From UBA920 sp964424635 (lineage in GTDB: Bacteria; Patescibacteriota; Doudnabacteria; UBA920): a DNA stretch of 9,446 nucleotides. Positions 1 through 6,789 of this stretch are shown in pieces (positions within the stretch are counted from its first letter, which is position 1; each line of letters starts with the position of its first letter). The notes under the pieces are model-generated. The model worked only from the letters and a program-made list of their open reading frames with translations, searched no databases and had not been told where the DNA came from. The stretch spans positions 1-9,446 of the forward strand of contig CAYRJC010000036.1 in the NCBI GenBank assembly GCA_964424635.1, in the 5' to 3' direction. Position numbers and translations under genes: made by a program.

Positions 1-579
1 TCGGTCAAAGACTTTTCCATTTTGACTCTCAGCCAGAACACCTGCTTGGATAGCCAATGGTTGATTAACAGATTTTGTTTGCAGAGCCATAAGAAGTTGA
101 TCAAAACTATTGGGAGCAAATCCAATTCTCCAGCGGGCAATAGTGTCCGGTGCAAGGGCTCGACTCTTTAAATAATTTTTAGCTACTGCTCCAGCGGGAC
201 TTTGCAAAACTTTTTCAAAAAAACTGGTTGTAAATTCATTGATCCTAATTAACTCTTGTAAAACAGATTTTTCCGGACCAGCAGGAGCTTTGAATTTAGG
301 CAACTCTATTCCAGCCATCTCTGCAGCCATTTCTAAAGCATCTCGGAATTCAACATTTTCGTAACGCTTGATAAAACCAAAAACATCTCCGCCTTCCCCA
401 CACCCAAAACAATGCCAAATCTGCTTGGATGGAGAAACCATAAAGCTAGAGGATTTTTCATGATGAAATGGACACAAACCTTTTAGGTTAGTGCCGCTTT
501 TTTTAAGCTGAACATAGCGCCCTATTACAGTGGAGATGTCGAGCTTATCCTTGATGTCTTGAATAGTATTATCTGTCAT
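1..579 (-). CDS. dnaG: DNA primase DnaG, N-terminal part (runs off the left edge)
   Basis: DnaG makes the RNA primers for lagging-strand synthesis at the replication fork. The 193 codons visible begin MTDNTIQDIKDKLDI and read in frame to base 1, so the gene continues leftwards. Residues 36-60 form the CHC2 zinc-binding domain, with C36-x2-H39 and C57-x2-C60 in the contexts LCPFHHEK and WHCFGCGEGGDV, followed by the family block GDVFGFIKRYENVEFRDAL. Residues from about 105 enter the start of the RNA polymerase (TOPRIM-bearing) domain; the TOPRIM motifs themselves lie outside the window. The start at 579 is the first ATG that gives the usual primase N-terminus. A purine-rich AAGG lies about 13 nt upstream, too far for a good ribosome binding site. 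The gene is divergent from the tRNA-Ser gene, with about 115 bp between them. The identification is secure; only the C-terminal two thirds are unseen. Confidence 0.97.
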   Translation of the reverse strand, partial: MTDNTIQDIKDKLDISTVIGRYVQLKKSGTNLKGLCPFHHEKSSSFMVSPSKQIWHCFGCGEGGDVFGFIKRYENVEFRDALEMAAEMAGIELPKFKAPAGPEKSVLQELIRINEFTTSFFEKVLQSPAGAVAKNYLKSRALAPDTIARWRIGFAPNSFDQLLMALQTKSVNQPLAIQAGVLAESQNGKVFDR

Positions 580-598
580 TTTGACTTTATTACCTTAA

Positions 599-627
599 CT
601 TTACCAATAAAAAACCATCTTTACCAA
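599..627. repeat. 9-bp direct repeat upstream of dnaG
   Basis: CTTTACCAA occurs twice, at 599-607 and 619-627, with a 20-bp period (about two helical turns). It lies between the dnaG start and the divergent tRNA promoter. On the dnaG strand it reads TTGGTAAAG twice. It could be an operator for dnaG or the tRNA gene, or simple chance in AT-rich DNA. No protein can be assigned to it. Confidence 0.4.
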
Positions 628-628
628 C

Positions 629-657
629 TCGACAGAAATGACTATAAATGCTAGAAT
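629..657 (+). promoter_or_regulatory. Sigma-70-type promoter for tRNA-Ser
   Basis: The -35 box TCGACA (629-634, five of six consensus bases) is separated by exactly 17 bp from the -10 box TAGAAT (652-657). A TGC directly before the -10 makes it an extended -10. The predicted transcription start is near 664, about 30 nt before the mature tRNA 5' end. It is the only good promoter-like pair upstream of the tRNA. Confidence 0.65.
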
Positions 658-695
658 AAACAAGATTTTTACTAATAAATTTGTTTCTTATTGAT

Positions 696-783
696 GGAAG
701 CGTCGCATAGTGGTCTAGTGCGCTCGCTTGGAAAGCGAGTAACTCGCAAGGGTTCGGGAGTTCGAATCTCCCCGCTTCCGCCA
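696..783 (+). tRNA. tRNA-Ser (anticodon GGA)
   Basis: This class II tRNA has a perfect 7-bp acceptor stem, GGAAGCG (696-702) with CGCTTCC (773-779), then discriminator G780 and an encoded CCA (781-783). The anticodon stem CTCGC/GCGAG (723-727 and 735-739) encloses the loop TTGGAAA, placing anticodon GGA at 730-732, which reads UCC and UCU serine codons. The long variable arm (about 740-755) forms its own stem AACTC/GGGTT, as expected for tRNA-Ser. The T arm is GGGAG/CTCCC around TTCGAAT. The D stem CGCA/TGCG is also present. No defect is visible. Confidence 0.97.
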
Positions 784-841
784 ATAGGAAATAACCTAAT
801 AAGAATTAATTAGATAAGTAAGTAATTAAATAGTAAACAAT

Positions 842-1156
842 ATGGCTAAATCCCAACTCAACAATCTTAGCAAGCGTCAAATTCTAGAAAGCTTGATGTA
901 CGAACAAAACCAAAGTAATGCAACACTATCCAGATTAGTAACTGCTGTAGCTCGAACTGCTGGAGTTGACGCTGAAAAATTAGCAGAAAATTTTATTGAT
1001 GATAAAGCTAATCAAGAATTTATTGATAAATTCAATGCTGCTGTAAAAACCAAACATACTGAGATTCACAAAAATCCAAATAACGAATCTAGCGATTCTG
1101 CAAAAGAAGATAACTCAGATTCTTCAGAAGTAAAATCAGAAAATAACGCTGAATAA
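842..1156 (+). CDS. Small protein with acidic, serine-rich tail, unknown function
   Basis: This 104-residue protein is not recognised. Residues 1-75 look like a helical globular segment (MAKSQLNNLSKRQILESL, later GVDAEKLAENFIDDKANQEFIDKF). From about residue 78 the chain is hydrophilic, rich in Asn, Ser, Glu and Asp, and probably disordered. There is no signal peptide, membrane segment or cysteine. The 58 nt between the tRNA and the ATG at 842 hold no Shine-Dalgarno-like sequence, so translation is either SD-independent or the transcript is leaderless. With no clear promoter of its own it may be read through from the tRNA promoter. The next gene starts 44 bp after its TAA and the two may be co-transcribed. 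Codon-like composition and an uninterrupted frame support a real gene, but the function is open. Confidence 0.75.
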   Translation: MAKSQLNNLSKRQILESLMYEQNQSNATLSRLVTAVARTAGVDAEKLAENFIDDKANQEFIDKFNAAVKTKHTEIHKNPNNESSDSAKEDNSDSSEVKSENNAE

Positions 1157-1172
1157 AAATTTACTGCTACTT

Positions 1173-1190
1173 TAATTCTGCAAAGAATTA
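1173..1190 (+). other. Intergenic stem-loop with GCAA tetraloop
   Basis: A perfect 7-bp inverted repeat, TAATTCT and AGAATTA, closes a GCAA (GNRA) loop. It ends 10 nt before the ATG of the membrane protein gene at 1201. There is no T-run after it, so it is not a classical terminator. It could affect mRNA stability or translation start of the following gene. The role is inferred only. Confidence 0.4.
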
Positions 1191-1200
1191 TATCTGATTT

Positions 1201-1605
1201 ATGAATAAATATTCGCAAATTAAAACATATTTTCCGATTATTGTTTGGCCTGCTTTGGTTTTTGCTATTCATCTTTTATCACAAGAATTAGGGTTTTATA
1301 ATAAAATTACGTGGTTGGATACTCCGATGCATTTTATAGGTGGAATGGCAATTGCAGCTGGTAGCTATTCTATATTCTCCCACCTAGAAAAGAAAAATGA
1401 ATTAAAAACCAATTCAATTGTAAAAATATTTCTAGCCATAAGTATTACAGCACTAGCAGCAGTCCTGTGGGAATTCTCAGAATATATCAGCGATAGTATT
1501 TTACACAGCCATATGCAATCTAGTATTTATGACACAATGAAAGACTTAAATATGGGGCTACTGGGAGCAATAGCGGTAAGTCTCTTCAAAAACCGCAAAC
1601 CATAA
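1201..1605 (+). CDS. Small integral membrane protein, DUF2238/YjdF-like
   Basis: This 134-residue protein has about four hydrophobic segments (roughly 11-29, 44-60, 73-95 and 117-129), with short polar links and a basic C-terminus (KNRKP). The spaced polar residues D40 and H44 (WLDTPMHFIGG), W90-E91 and E94 (VLWEFSEY), and D111 and D115 (YDTMKDLNMGLLGA) resemble the conserved pattern of DUF2238 membrane proteins such as E. coli YjdF: an Asp/His in the first half, W-E, then D-x3-D-x-GA. That family has no established biochemical function. The protein is shorter than YjdF (about 200 residues), so it would be a minimal version. No Shine-Dalgarno is visible before the ATG. It follows the 842-1156 gene by 44 bp, and a strong terminator sits directly at its stop codon. 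The coding call is firm; the family call is by motif reading only. Confidence 0.8.
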   Translation: MNKYSQIKTYFPIIVWPALVFAIHLLSQELGFYNKITWLDTPMHFIGGMAIAAGSYSIFSHLEKKNELKTNSIVKIFLAISITALAAVLWEFSEYISDSILHSHMQSSIYDTMKDLNMGLLGAIAVSLFKNRKP

Positions 1606-1627
1606 ATCGCCGAAAGGCGATTTTTTT
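1604..1627 (+). terminator. Rho-independent terminator after the membrane protein gene
   Basis: An 8-bp stem, AAATCGCC with GGCGATTT, closes a GAAA tetraloop and is followed by a T-run. The stop codon TAA (1603-1605) overlaps its 5' edge. It separates the small-gene pair from the strongly promoted gene at 1722. Confidence 0.9.
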
Positions 1628-1641
1628 GTTATCGCTTACAA

Positions 1642-1670
1642 TTGACACAAGCCTCAATTTAGAATATCAT
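1642..1670 (+). promoter_or_regulatory. Strong sigma-70-type promoter for the 387-residue protein
   Basis: A perfect -35 TTGACA (1642-1647), a 17-bp spacer and a -10 TATCAT (1665-1670, five of six) predict a start near 1677 and a leader of about 45 nt. This is the closest match to consensus in the window. Confidence 0.75.
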
Positions 1671-1711
1671 TTAATGTTAATCATAAAGATTAAATAGTCA
1701 TATAAAACGTC

Positions 1712-1717
1712 AGGAGG
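1712..1717 (+). promoter_or_regulatory. Strong Shine-Dalgarno AGGAGG
   Basis: AGGAGG lies 4 nt before the ATG at 1722 and fixes that start. It stands out because most other genes here have no recognisable Shine-Dalgarno. Confidence 0.85.
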
Positions 1718-1721
1718 AAAT

Positions 1722-2885
1722 ATGCAAACAAATTTAGTAGAAACCGGATACAAAACGCCAGAAAAAATACTTAAACGAGGGTTAGGAAATTTTGAACTAA
1801 CAGAAACTGACTTGATCGAGTCTATTGTTGAAAGAAAAAGAACAGAGCTAGTAGAATCCCATCAAGATACTTTACAATGGGAAGATGTTAGTCCTAAAGA
1901 AATCATAAAAAAGATATATTCTGGAGCAGAAGGATTCCGGGAGTATAACAATAAGAGAAGCAAAAGAAATTGCGCTAAGGAAACCCGAGATAATATACCA
2001 TTCGGAATTGCTTACCCAAAAATTTGCATACTATTATTTTTAGTTCCTATTTTCTTTATTTCCTATTTGTTTGGAGTAATATTTAACCACAGTTTTGAAA
2101 GCTATGCCGGTCTAATCTTTTCTTATTTAGGCTTAAGCATACCTGTTATTATTACTTCAGTTATAGCGTTGAAAACTTTTTACTTTCATGCCTGGCATGA
2201 TTTAAAGTTATTTGGTAAATTTCAAGGAAAAATCAATGCTTGCTACGACAAAATAGAAGAGGAGCTAAAAAAATTTTGTTACAAACTTGAAACGGATAAT
2301 GATTTTTATTTGGATAATTTGATTGAAGAATTAAATGCGCAAAAAGCATCTCATGTCACTAAATTTAACAAAATAGGAAATGATTTAATGAATTTAGTAG
2401 AACAACCGAGAAAAGCAGCCAAGTTAAAAATTAGAAATCTTAATTCTCAAATCAAGCAAACGCCTAAACTTAAAGAACTTTACGCTGCTGAAGATGTTGA
2501 GAAAATAAAGGCTGATCTGATTCGAAAAAAAGAGAAACTAACAGAATCAATTAAAAATCTTTCTCCGCTAGAGTTATTAATTTCCCAAAAGATGCAAAAA
2601 GTCAAAACTGGCTTGAAAAGCATGGATAGCACAATAACAAAATTAGTGGAGCATAAGGAATCTACTACCGATGTAAACAAACTTATGACCGATATTCGAT
2701 CAAGCCTAGGTGATGGATACGCGGAGTGGGGATACATCGAACAATCCAAGTATAACCGCGATTTGACTAAAATCTTAAATGAACTTGATGAGCTTGAAGA
2801 GTCGATGGAACAAATAACCACTGCGACTTGCCAAGCTGCTGGCATCTTAAGTGCCGGAGAAGAAAGATTAGCGCTAAATGCCTAA
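1722..2885 (+). CDS. Two-TM coiled-coil protein, unknown function
   Basis: This 387-residue protein is not recognised. A charged N-terminal region (1-95) precedes two hydrophobic segments, about 100-121 (CILLFLVPIFFISYLFGVIF) and 130-152 (LIFSYLGLSIPVIITSVIAL), probably a membrane hairpin. Residues 160-310 are rich in Lys, Glu and Leu and look like long helices or coiled coil, with another helical stretch at about 340-370. There is no signal peptide cleavage site, enzymatic motif or Walker motif. Predicted topology puts the N-terminal region and the long helical part on the same side, most simply the cytoplasm. The gene is alone on its strand between a terminator and a convergent pyruvate kinase gene. 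It has its own near-consensus promoter and AGGAGG site, implying high expression. The layout (soluble domain, TM hairpin, coiled coil) is reminiscent of toxic-anion-resistance (TelA) or membrane scaffold proteins, but I see no diagnostic motif and do not assign it. Confidence 0.85.
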   Translation: MQTNLVETGYKTPEKILKRGLGNFELTETDLIESIVERKRTELVESHQDTLQWEDVSPKEIIKKIYSGAEGFREYNNKRSKRNCAKETRDNIPFGIAYPKICILLFLVPIFFISYLFGVIFNHSFESYAGLIFSYLGLSIPVIITSVIALKTFYFHAWHDLKLFGKFQGKINACYDKIEEELKKFCYKLETDNDFYLDNLIEELNAQKASHVTKFNKIGNDLMNLVEQPRKAAKLKIRNLNSQIKQTPKLKELYAAEDVEKIKADLIRKKEKLTESIKNLSPLELLISQKMQKVKTGLKSMDSTITKLVEHKESTTDVNKLMTDIRSSLGDGYAEWGYIEQSKYNRDLTKILNELDELEESMEQITTATCQAAGILSAGEERLALNA

Positions 2886-2986
2886 TCTGGTTTAAAAATT
2901 TTAGCTAAATTGTATAAGATAACTATCAAAATAGCATTTCACTAAAATACAAAAATGAATTTCTATATTATAAAAGCTTTTACCTA

Positions 2987-4417
2987 TTACTTTACATTAA
3001 CAGCCTGTACCAAGTTCATACGCTGACCCAAAGGATTTCCTGCCACTAATACAACTTTTTCTCCTTTATGAATTAACTTTAATCGTTTTGCTTCGGCAAC
3101 AAAATAATCTAATAAACCCTCTACGTTCTTTAGAGCAGTTAAGCTTTTTACATACAAAGGTCTTACGCCCCAGAATAAAGCCATCTGCCTATATACCTTT
3201 GCGCGGTCAGTAAGAATCAATATCGGTGCCCCCGGGCGCTCTCGTGAGACAAATCTTGCTGTATAACCACTTTCAGTAGTCCCAATAATTGCCTCAGCAT
3301 CCACACCAATGGCTAATCGCAAAACCGCCCCTGCAATAAGAGAAGCTTTGTAGTCATCCACACCACCTTCATTAGTAAAAGGATGGGCTGGCATATCATC
3401 ATAAGGAGAGCTTTCAGTAGCTTCGATGATACGGCGCATTTCAGTAACCGCTTCGACCGGGTAACTTCCACTAGCGCTTTCCCCAGATAACATCACACTA
3501 TCAGCATGATCAATTACACTATTAGCAACATCCGATACTTCGGCGCGAGTCGGACGCGGATTGCGAATCATAGAATCCAGCATTTGAGTTGCAACAATAA
3601 CCGGCTTCCCATGACTATTGCATTTTGCAATTAAATCTTTTTGAATCAAAGGCACCTGCGAATCAGCAATCTCTACTCCAAGGTCGCCGCGAGCAATCAT
3701 GATTGCATCAGACTCAGTTAATATCCCATCAAAATTTGCAACAGCTTCTTTGCGTTCTATCTTAGAAATTATTTTTGGCGGATGTAGCCCCTCCGGTAAA
3801 TACTTCTCGATTAATTTTTTTAGGTTAATAATATCCTTATCATTACGGACAAAAGATAGAGCAACATAATCGACATCGTTTTTTAATCCGAACTTTAAGT
3901 CAGCCAGGTCTTTACTAGTAATAATTGGAAAAGTGATTGCACTGTCTGGAAGATTAACCCCTTTATGAGATTTCACGATTCCGCCATTAATAACTTTACA
4001 GAAAATTTTTCCATGAATCTTAGAACCAGCCTTACTAGGCAAAACTTTTACAATTTTTAATTCCATTAAGCCGTCTTCTATCAAAATTCTTTCACCTTTT
4101 TTTACAGACCGACTAATATCAAAGTCCATACCAAAGTCTTTACCCAAAATAACAGTTTGACCCTTTTTTATAGTAACTGGATTATCTAAAGCACCTATTC
4201 TAATCTTAGGTCCTTGTAAATCTTGCAAAATGGCAATTGGCTTTCCCACCTTTGCCGAAACCTGACGAATAGTATTAATTAATTTCAAATGATTTTCATA
4301 ACTACCATGAGAAAAATTCAGCCTGGCAACGTTCATTCCATTGAGGAACATTTTAGTAAGAATTTTTGGGTCTTCCGAGCTAGGACCAATCGTACAAATA
4401 ATTTTTGTTCGTTTCAT
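2987..4417 (-). CDS. pyk: Pyruvate kinase
   Basis: Pyruvate kinase converts phosphoenolpyruvate and ADP to pyruvate and ATP, the last step of glycolysis, in the cytoplasm. The 476 residues match the usual bacterial length of about 470-480. Visible family blocks are the N-terminal MKRTKIICTIGPSS, ARLNFSHG (R32, N34, S36), the LQGPKIRIG segment (68-75), the active-site KIERKEAV (K219, E221), the metal-binding RGDLGVE (243-249, D245), the ATQML threonine (T277) and PTRAEVSDVAN. The B domain occupies roughly 73-165. The C-terminal domain (about 345-476) has TESGYTAR and ends near VLVAGNPLGQ..., with no extra PEP-utiliser domain. A near-perfect extended -10 lies 22 nt upstream and no Shine-Dalgarno is seen. 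It converges with the 1722-2885 gene; the 101 bp between them show no good terminator hairpin. Confidence 0.98.
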   Translation of the reverse strand: MKRTKIICTIGPSSEDPKILTKMFLNGMNVARLNFSHGSYENHLKLINTIRQVSAKVGKPIAILQDLQGPKIRIGALDNPVTIKKGQTVILGKDFGMDFDISRSVKKGERILIEDGLMELKIVKVLPSKAGSKIHGKIFCKVINGGIVKSHKGVNLPDSAITFPIITSKDLADLKFGLKNDVDYVALSFVRNDKDIINLKKLIEKYLPEGLHPPKIISKIERKEAVANFDGILTESDAIMIARGDLGVEIADSQVPLIQKDLIAKCNSHGKPVIVATQMLDSMIRNPRPTRAEVSDVANSVIDHADSVMLSGESASGSYPVEAVTEMRRIIEATESSPYDDMPAHPFTNEGGVDDYKASLIAGAVLRLAIGVDAEAIIGTTESGYTARFVSRERPGAPILILTDRAKVYRQMALFWGVRPLYVKSLTALKNVEGLLDYFVAEAKRLKLIHKGEKVVLVAGNPLGQRMNLVQAVNVK

Positions 4418-4439
4418 AAAAAGTATTAATTAGGCTTTA

Positions 4440-4448
4440 ATTATAACA
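4440..4448 (-). promoter_or_regulatory. Extended -10 promoter element for pyk
   Basis: On the minus strand TGTTATAAT gives a perfect TATAAT (4440-4445) preceded by TGT. It predicts a leader of only about 15 nt. The -35 region is weak, as is common with extended -10 promoters. Confidence 0.5.
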
Positions 4449-4499
4449 AAATTAATACTATTAAGCTAAAATCATATAAATAAAAAAATTTAAATTAAC

Positions 4500-5834
4500 C
4501 TAAAATAAAGCAGACTGTCTGGGCTTAAGTAGTAATTTGTTACGTTCCTCATCAGAATAAATTTGAATCTTTCCAAACTGGCCATCGTACCCACCAGCAA
4601 TATTTACTCTACCCTCCCTAACTCTAATAACACTCTCGGCAATAGAGGAGTTAGATAATTTTTCTAAATTTTCTCTTGTTGTATTCAAAAGTATTTCAAA
4701 TTCCGATAACTCTGCAACCATTGCTTCATATTGAGCCAAAACTTTTTTACTACTAGTTCCAACCCCTAAAGTTTCGGCGATTATTTCTTCTAATGGAATA
4801 ATACTGCGGAAAGGAACTGCTCCAGATAGCTCAAAACCATAATGTCTCTTCGAAGATTCTACGACAGAGGAATTACTCAGATCATCCACCCTGGCCATTA
4901 CACCGCGCAACAACTTTTTGCCACACACCGGACAAATTCCACCTAAGCGACTAGTTTCTTCGGGCAAGCAAGAAAATTTACAATCGCGGTGACCATCAAG
5001 ATGATACTTACCTTCCTCTGGAAAAAATTCTAATGTTTCTATAAAGCTACTAATGCCTTGAGTTTTTAAATTCGCGCTCTTAGATTGCCTCAGACTTGGC
5101 ACACCACTCTTTATAGCACTAATAATCTCAGTATAAGATAATTTATCTTTATCAATCTCAAAAACATTTGCTTCGCGCCCTAGTTTGCGCAAACTGTGTG
5201 CATCCGAATTAGAAATTAATGCAAGACTATCCAACCCTGGCACCTGCCAGTTCATTTTAGGATCGCTAGACAAACCAGTTTCTATTGCAAAAATATATTT
5301 TGAATAATCACCATAGCACTCTTCTAAAGAATCAAAGCCAGACAAAGAACCAAACACTCCGAAATGCGGAGTCCATGCATGAGCTGGTACAAGCTCTATT
5401 CTCGAATCAGTGTCTTTTATAATTTTTATAAGTTCATCACACTGCACACCCATTATAGGACGGCCATCTGATTTTAAATTTACACCTCGGTCAGTTAAAT
5501 TTTTAATTAGCTTTGTAGCAGACTCAAAGTTTGGCGCAAACACCAAATTATGAACCCTGCGAACTTTATCACCTTTTTTATAAATAGAAGCCAGTTCTAC
5601 AGTAAGCATAAATAAAGCTTTTGAACTACTATTTTTTAGCTTATATAAGCCATTTTTATACTCTTCTAAATTTTCCTGAAGCTCAGCAAACCAAGCTGGG
5701 TGAGTAAAATCACCAGTTCCTAAAATATTAATTCCTTTTTTATCTGCCCATGTTGCTAAATTAATTGGATTCAAATCTTTACTACAAGCTCGGGCATATT
5801 TAGAATGAATATGTAAATCAGTAATAACTTTCAT
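4500..5834 (-). CDS. Endonuclease Q-family PHP repair nuclease
   Basis: EndoQ nucleases cut DNA 5' of deaminated bases (uracil, hypoxanthine, xanthine) and abasic sites, starting a repair route separate from glycosylases. This 444-residue protein has the PHP metal-site motifs in order: TDLHIHS (D6, H8, H10), GTGDFTHP (D42, H45), TVELASIY (E80), VHNLVF (H95), PAHAWTP (H152) and ISNSDAHS (D211, H213). These are followed by a zinc-ribbon-like C285-x3-C289 and C301-x2-C304 (CPVCGKKLLRGV). This PHP plus Cys4 arrangement is characteristic of EndoQ and separates it from PHP polymerase or phosphatase proteins. The C-terminal extension (about 365-444) is helical and ends in QSALF, which resembles a sliding-clamp-binding peptide. 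A good AAAGGA site lies 5 nt upstream of the ATG. The gene follows the glmU-like gene by 49 bp and could share its transcript. The stop is TAG. Older databases may label relatives helicase or PHP-domain protein. Confidence 0.88.
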   Translation of the reverse strand: MKVITDLHIHSKYARACSKDLNPINLATWADKKGINILGTGDFTHPAWFAELQENLEEYKNGLYKLKNSSSKALFMLTVELASIYKKGDKVRRVHNLVFAPNFESATKLIKNLTDRGVNLKSDGRPIMGVQCDELIKIIKDTDSRIELVPAHAWTPHFGVFGSLSGFDSLEECYGDYSKYIFAIETGLSSDPKMNWQVPGLDSLALISNSDAHSLRKLGREANVFEIDKDKLSYTEIISAIKSGVPSLRQSKSANLKTQGISSFIETLEFFPEEGKYHLDGHRDCKFSCLPEETSRLGGICPVCGKKLLRGVMARVDDLSNSSVVESSKRHYGFELSGAVPFRSIIPLEEIIAETLGVGTSSKKVLAQYEAMVAELSEFEILLNTTRENLEKLSNSSIAESVIRVREGRVNIAGGYDGQFGKIQIYSDEERNKLLLKPRQSALF

Positions 5835-5839
5835 AGCAT

Positions 5840-5845
5840 TCCTTT
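5840..5845 (-). promoter_or_regulatory. Shine-Dalgarno AAAGGA of the endoQ gene
   Basis: On the minus strand AAAGGA is 5 nt from the ATG at 5834 and supports that start. Together with the site at 1712 it is one of only two clear Shine-Dalgarno sequences here. An internal gene of a transcript would need one, which fits co-transcription with the upstream glmU-like gene. Confidence 0.65.
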
Positions 5846-5883
5846 AATGATAAACAAATTAAAAAATTATTAATTATGATTGC

Positions 5884-6618
5884 TCAAATTAATTTTCTAG
5901 CAAATTCTAAATGTTCAGGAGTATTAATTCCATATACTTCTTCTGGTGAAATAGACAAAGAATAAACTTGGCCGCCGTCTTTAATGGCTAATTCAACAAT
6001 GTCAGTTAGGTAAAACTCATGCTGGGCATTATGGTCACCAACTTGATCTAGTTTGCCCCATAACCAAGAAGAATTAAACATATATATTCCAGGATTTACT
6101 TCGGTAATTAATTTTTGATCCTCACTACAATCTTTATATTCTTGAATCTTAACCACTCTACCAAGATTATCACGAATGATTCGACCATAACTTAAAAAAT
6201 GTTCGTATTGATTTTCAAAATTCGGCAAAATTGTTGTAAACATCGAAATATTTGCCTTGTTGGAATTATGTAAATTGATTAACTTACCAAGAGACTCCTT
6301 GCTAGTAAAAGGCATGTCTCCATACAATACAATAAAATTTTCTGCAGTAACAGCTTCTTTACTGGACAATACTGCGTGGGCAGTACCTTTTTGATCGAAC
6401 TGAGTAATATAAATATACTTATCACCCAAAGTTTGCTTAACCAATTCTTGTTTAAAACCAACTACTATTATAGGGGAAGTAATTTGTGGTATATTTTCAA
6501 CTTCCTTTAAAAGGTGAGATATAACAGCTTGGTCTTTAAGGGGCAACAAAACCTTTGGTACATCAGCACCCATTCGCGTACCTTTTCCGGCAGCCAAAAT
6601 GACAATTTGTTGAGACAT
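5884..6618 (-). CDS. GlmU-type UDP-GlcNAc pyrophosphorylase domain, stand-alone
   Basis: This nucleotidyltransferase most likely makes UDP-N-acetylglucosamine from GlcNAc-1-phosphate and UTP, the precursor for peptidoglycan and surface glycans. The 244 residues cover one Rossmann-like domain: the nucleotide-binding loop LAAGKGTRM (8-16) with K22, QKGTAHAV (76-83), YGDMP (99-103; D101 a metal ligand), YGRIIRD (144-150), EVNPGIYMF (173-181), EFYLTDIVELA (201-211) and VYGINTPEHL (N232, second metal ligand position). E. coli GlmU has about 456 residues with a left-handed beta-helix acetyltransferase half; here the frame ends in TGA at 5884 with no such half. The acetylation step must be made elsewhere or GlcNAc-1-P obtained otherwise. 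A related specificity, such as another NDP-sugar, is possible. A TATAAT six nt before the ATG suggests a leaderless mRNA. It lies 49 bp upstream of endoQ. Confidence 0.9.
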   Translation of the reverse strand: MSQQIVILAAGKGTRMGADVPKVLLPLKDQAVISHLLKEVENIPQITSPIIVVGFKQELVKQTLGDKYIYITQFDQKGTAHAVLSSKEAVTAENFIVLYGDMPFTSKESLGKLINLHNSNKANISMFTTILPNFENQYEHFLSYGRIIRDNLGRVVKIQEYKDCSEDQKLITEVNPGIYMFNSSWLWGKLDQVGDHNAQHEFYLTDIVELAIKDGGQVYSLSISPEEVYGINTPEHLEFARKLI

Positions 6619-6624
6619 AGGATA

Positions 6625-6653
6625 ATTATATCAACGTATAAACAACAAAACAA
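6625..6653 (-). promoter_or_regulatory. Promoter giving a probably leaderless glmU-like mRNA
   Basis: On the minus strand a perfect TATAAT (6630-6625) has TTGTTT 17 bp upstream (6653-6648). Only 6 nt separate the -10 from the ATG (6618), so transcription would begin at or next to the A of the start codon. No Shine-Dalgarno is present, consistent with a leaderless message. Confidence 0.55.
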
Positions 6654-6682
6654 AAAGCCATAATAATAAATATTAGGCTTTT
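6640..6682 (-). terminator. Terminator of the signal-anchored protein gene
   Basis: Read on the minus strand, AAAAGCC (6682-6676) pairs with GGCTTTT (6659-6653) across a 16-nt AT-rich loop, followed by a T-rich tail. It lies about 110 nt after the stop of the 6790-7263 gene, directly before the next promoter, whose -35 overlaps the tail. The long loop makes it a moderate prediction. Confidence 0.5.
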
Positions 6683-6789
6683 AAATAATAAAGCAACCCT
6701 GCTTAAAGATAATATGTGGGGTTAAAGCATTAGTTTATCTCACATTTCGTGCCATAAATGCAAACCAATGACATGAGCGAAGTTTAAGT

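Noticed and set aside
590..784. Minus-strand frame of 64 codons
   Set aside because: It is antisense to the tRNA-Ser gene and its promoter, with no independent support.
1066..1272. Minus-strand frame of 68 codons
   Set aside because: It overlaps two better plus-strand genes head-on and has no start signals.
2480..2845. Minus-strand frame of 121 codons
   Set aside because: It is a Ser-rich shadow opposite the coiled-coil part of the 1722-2885 gene.
2886..2986. A terminator between the convergent genes
   Set aside because: Only weak AT-rich palindromes such as AAAAGCTTTT are present, without a GC stem.
6279..6461. Minus-strand frame of 60 codons
   Set aside because: It is an out-of-frame shadow within the glmU-like gene.
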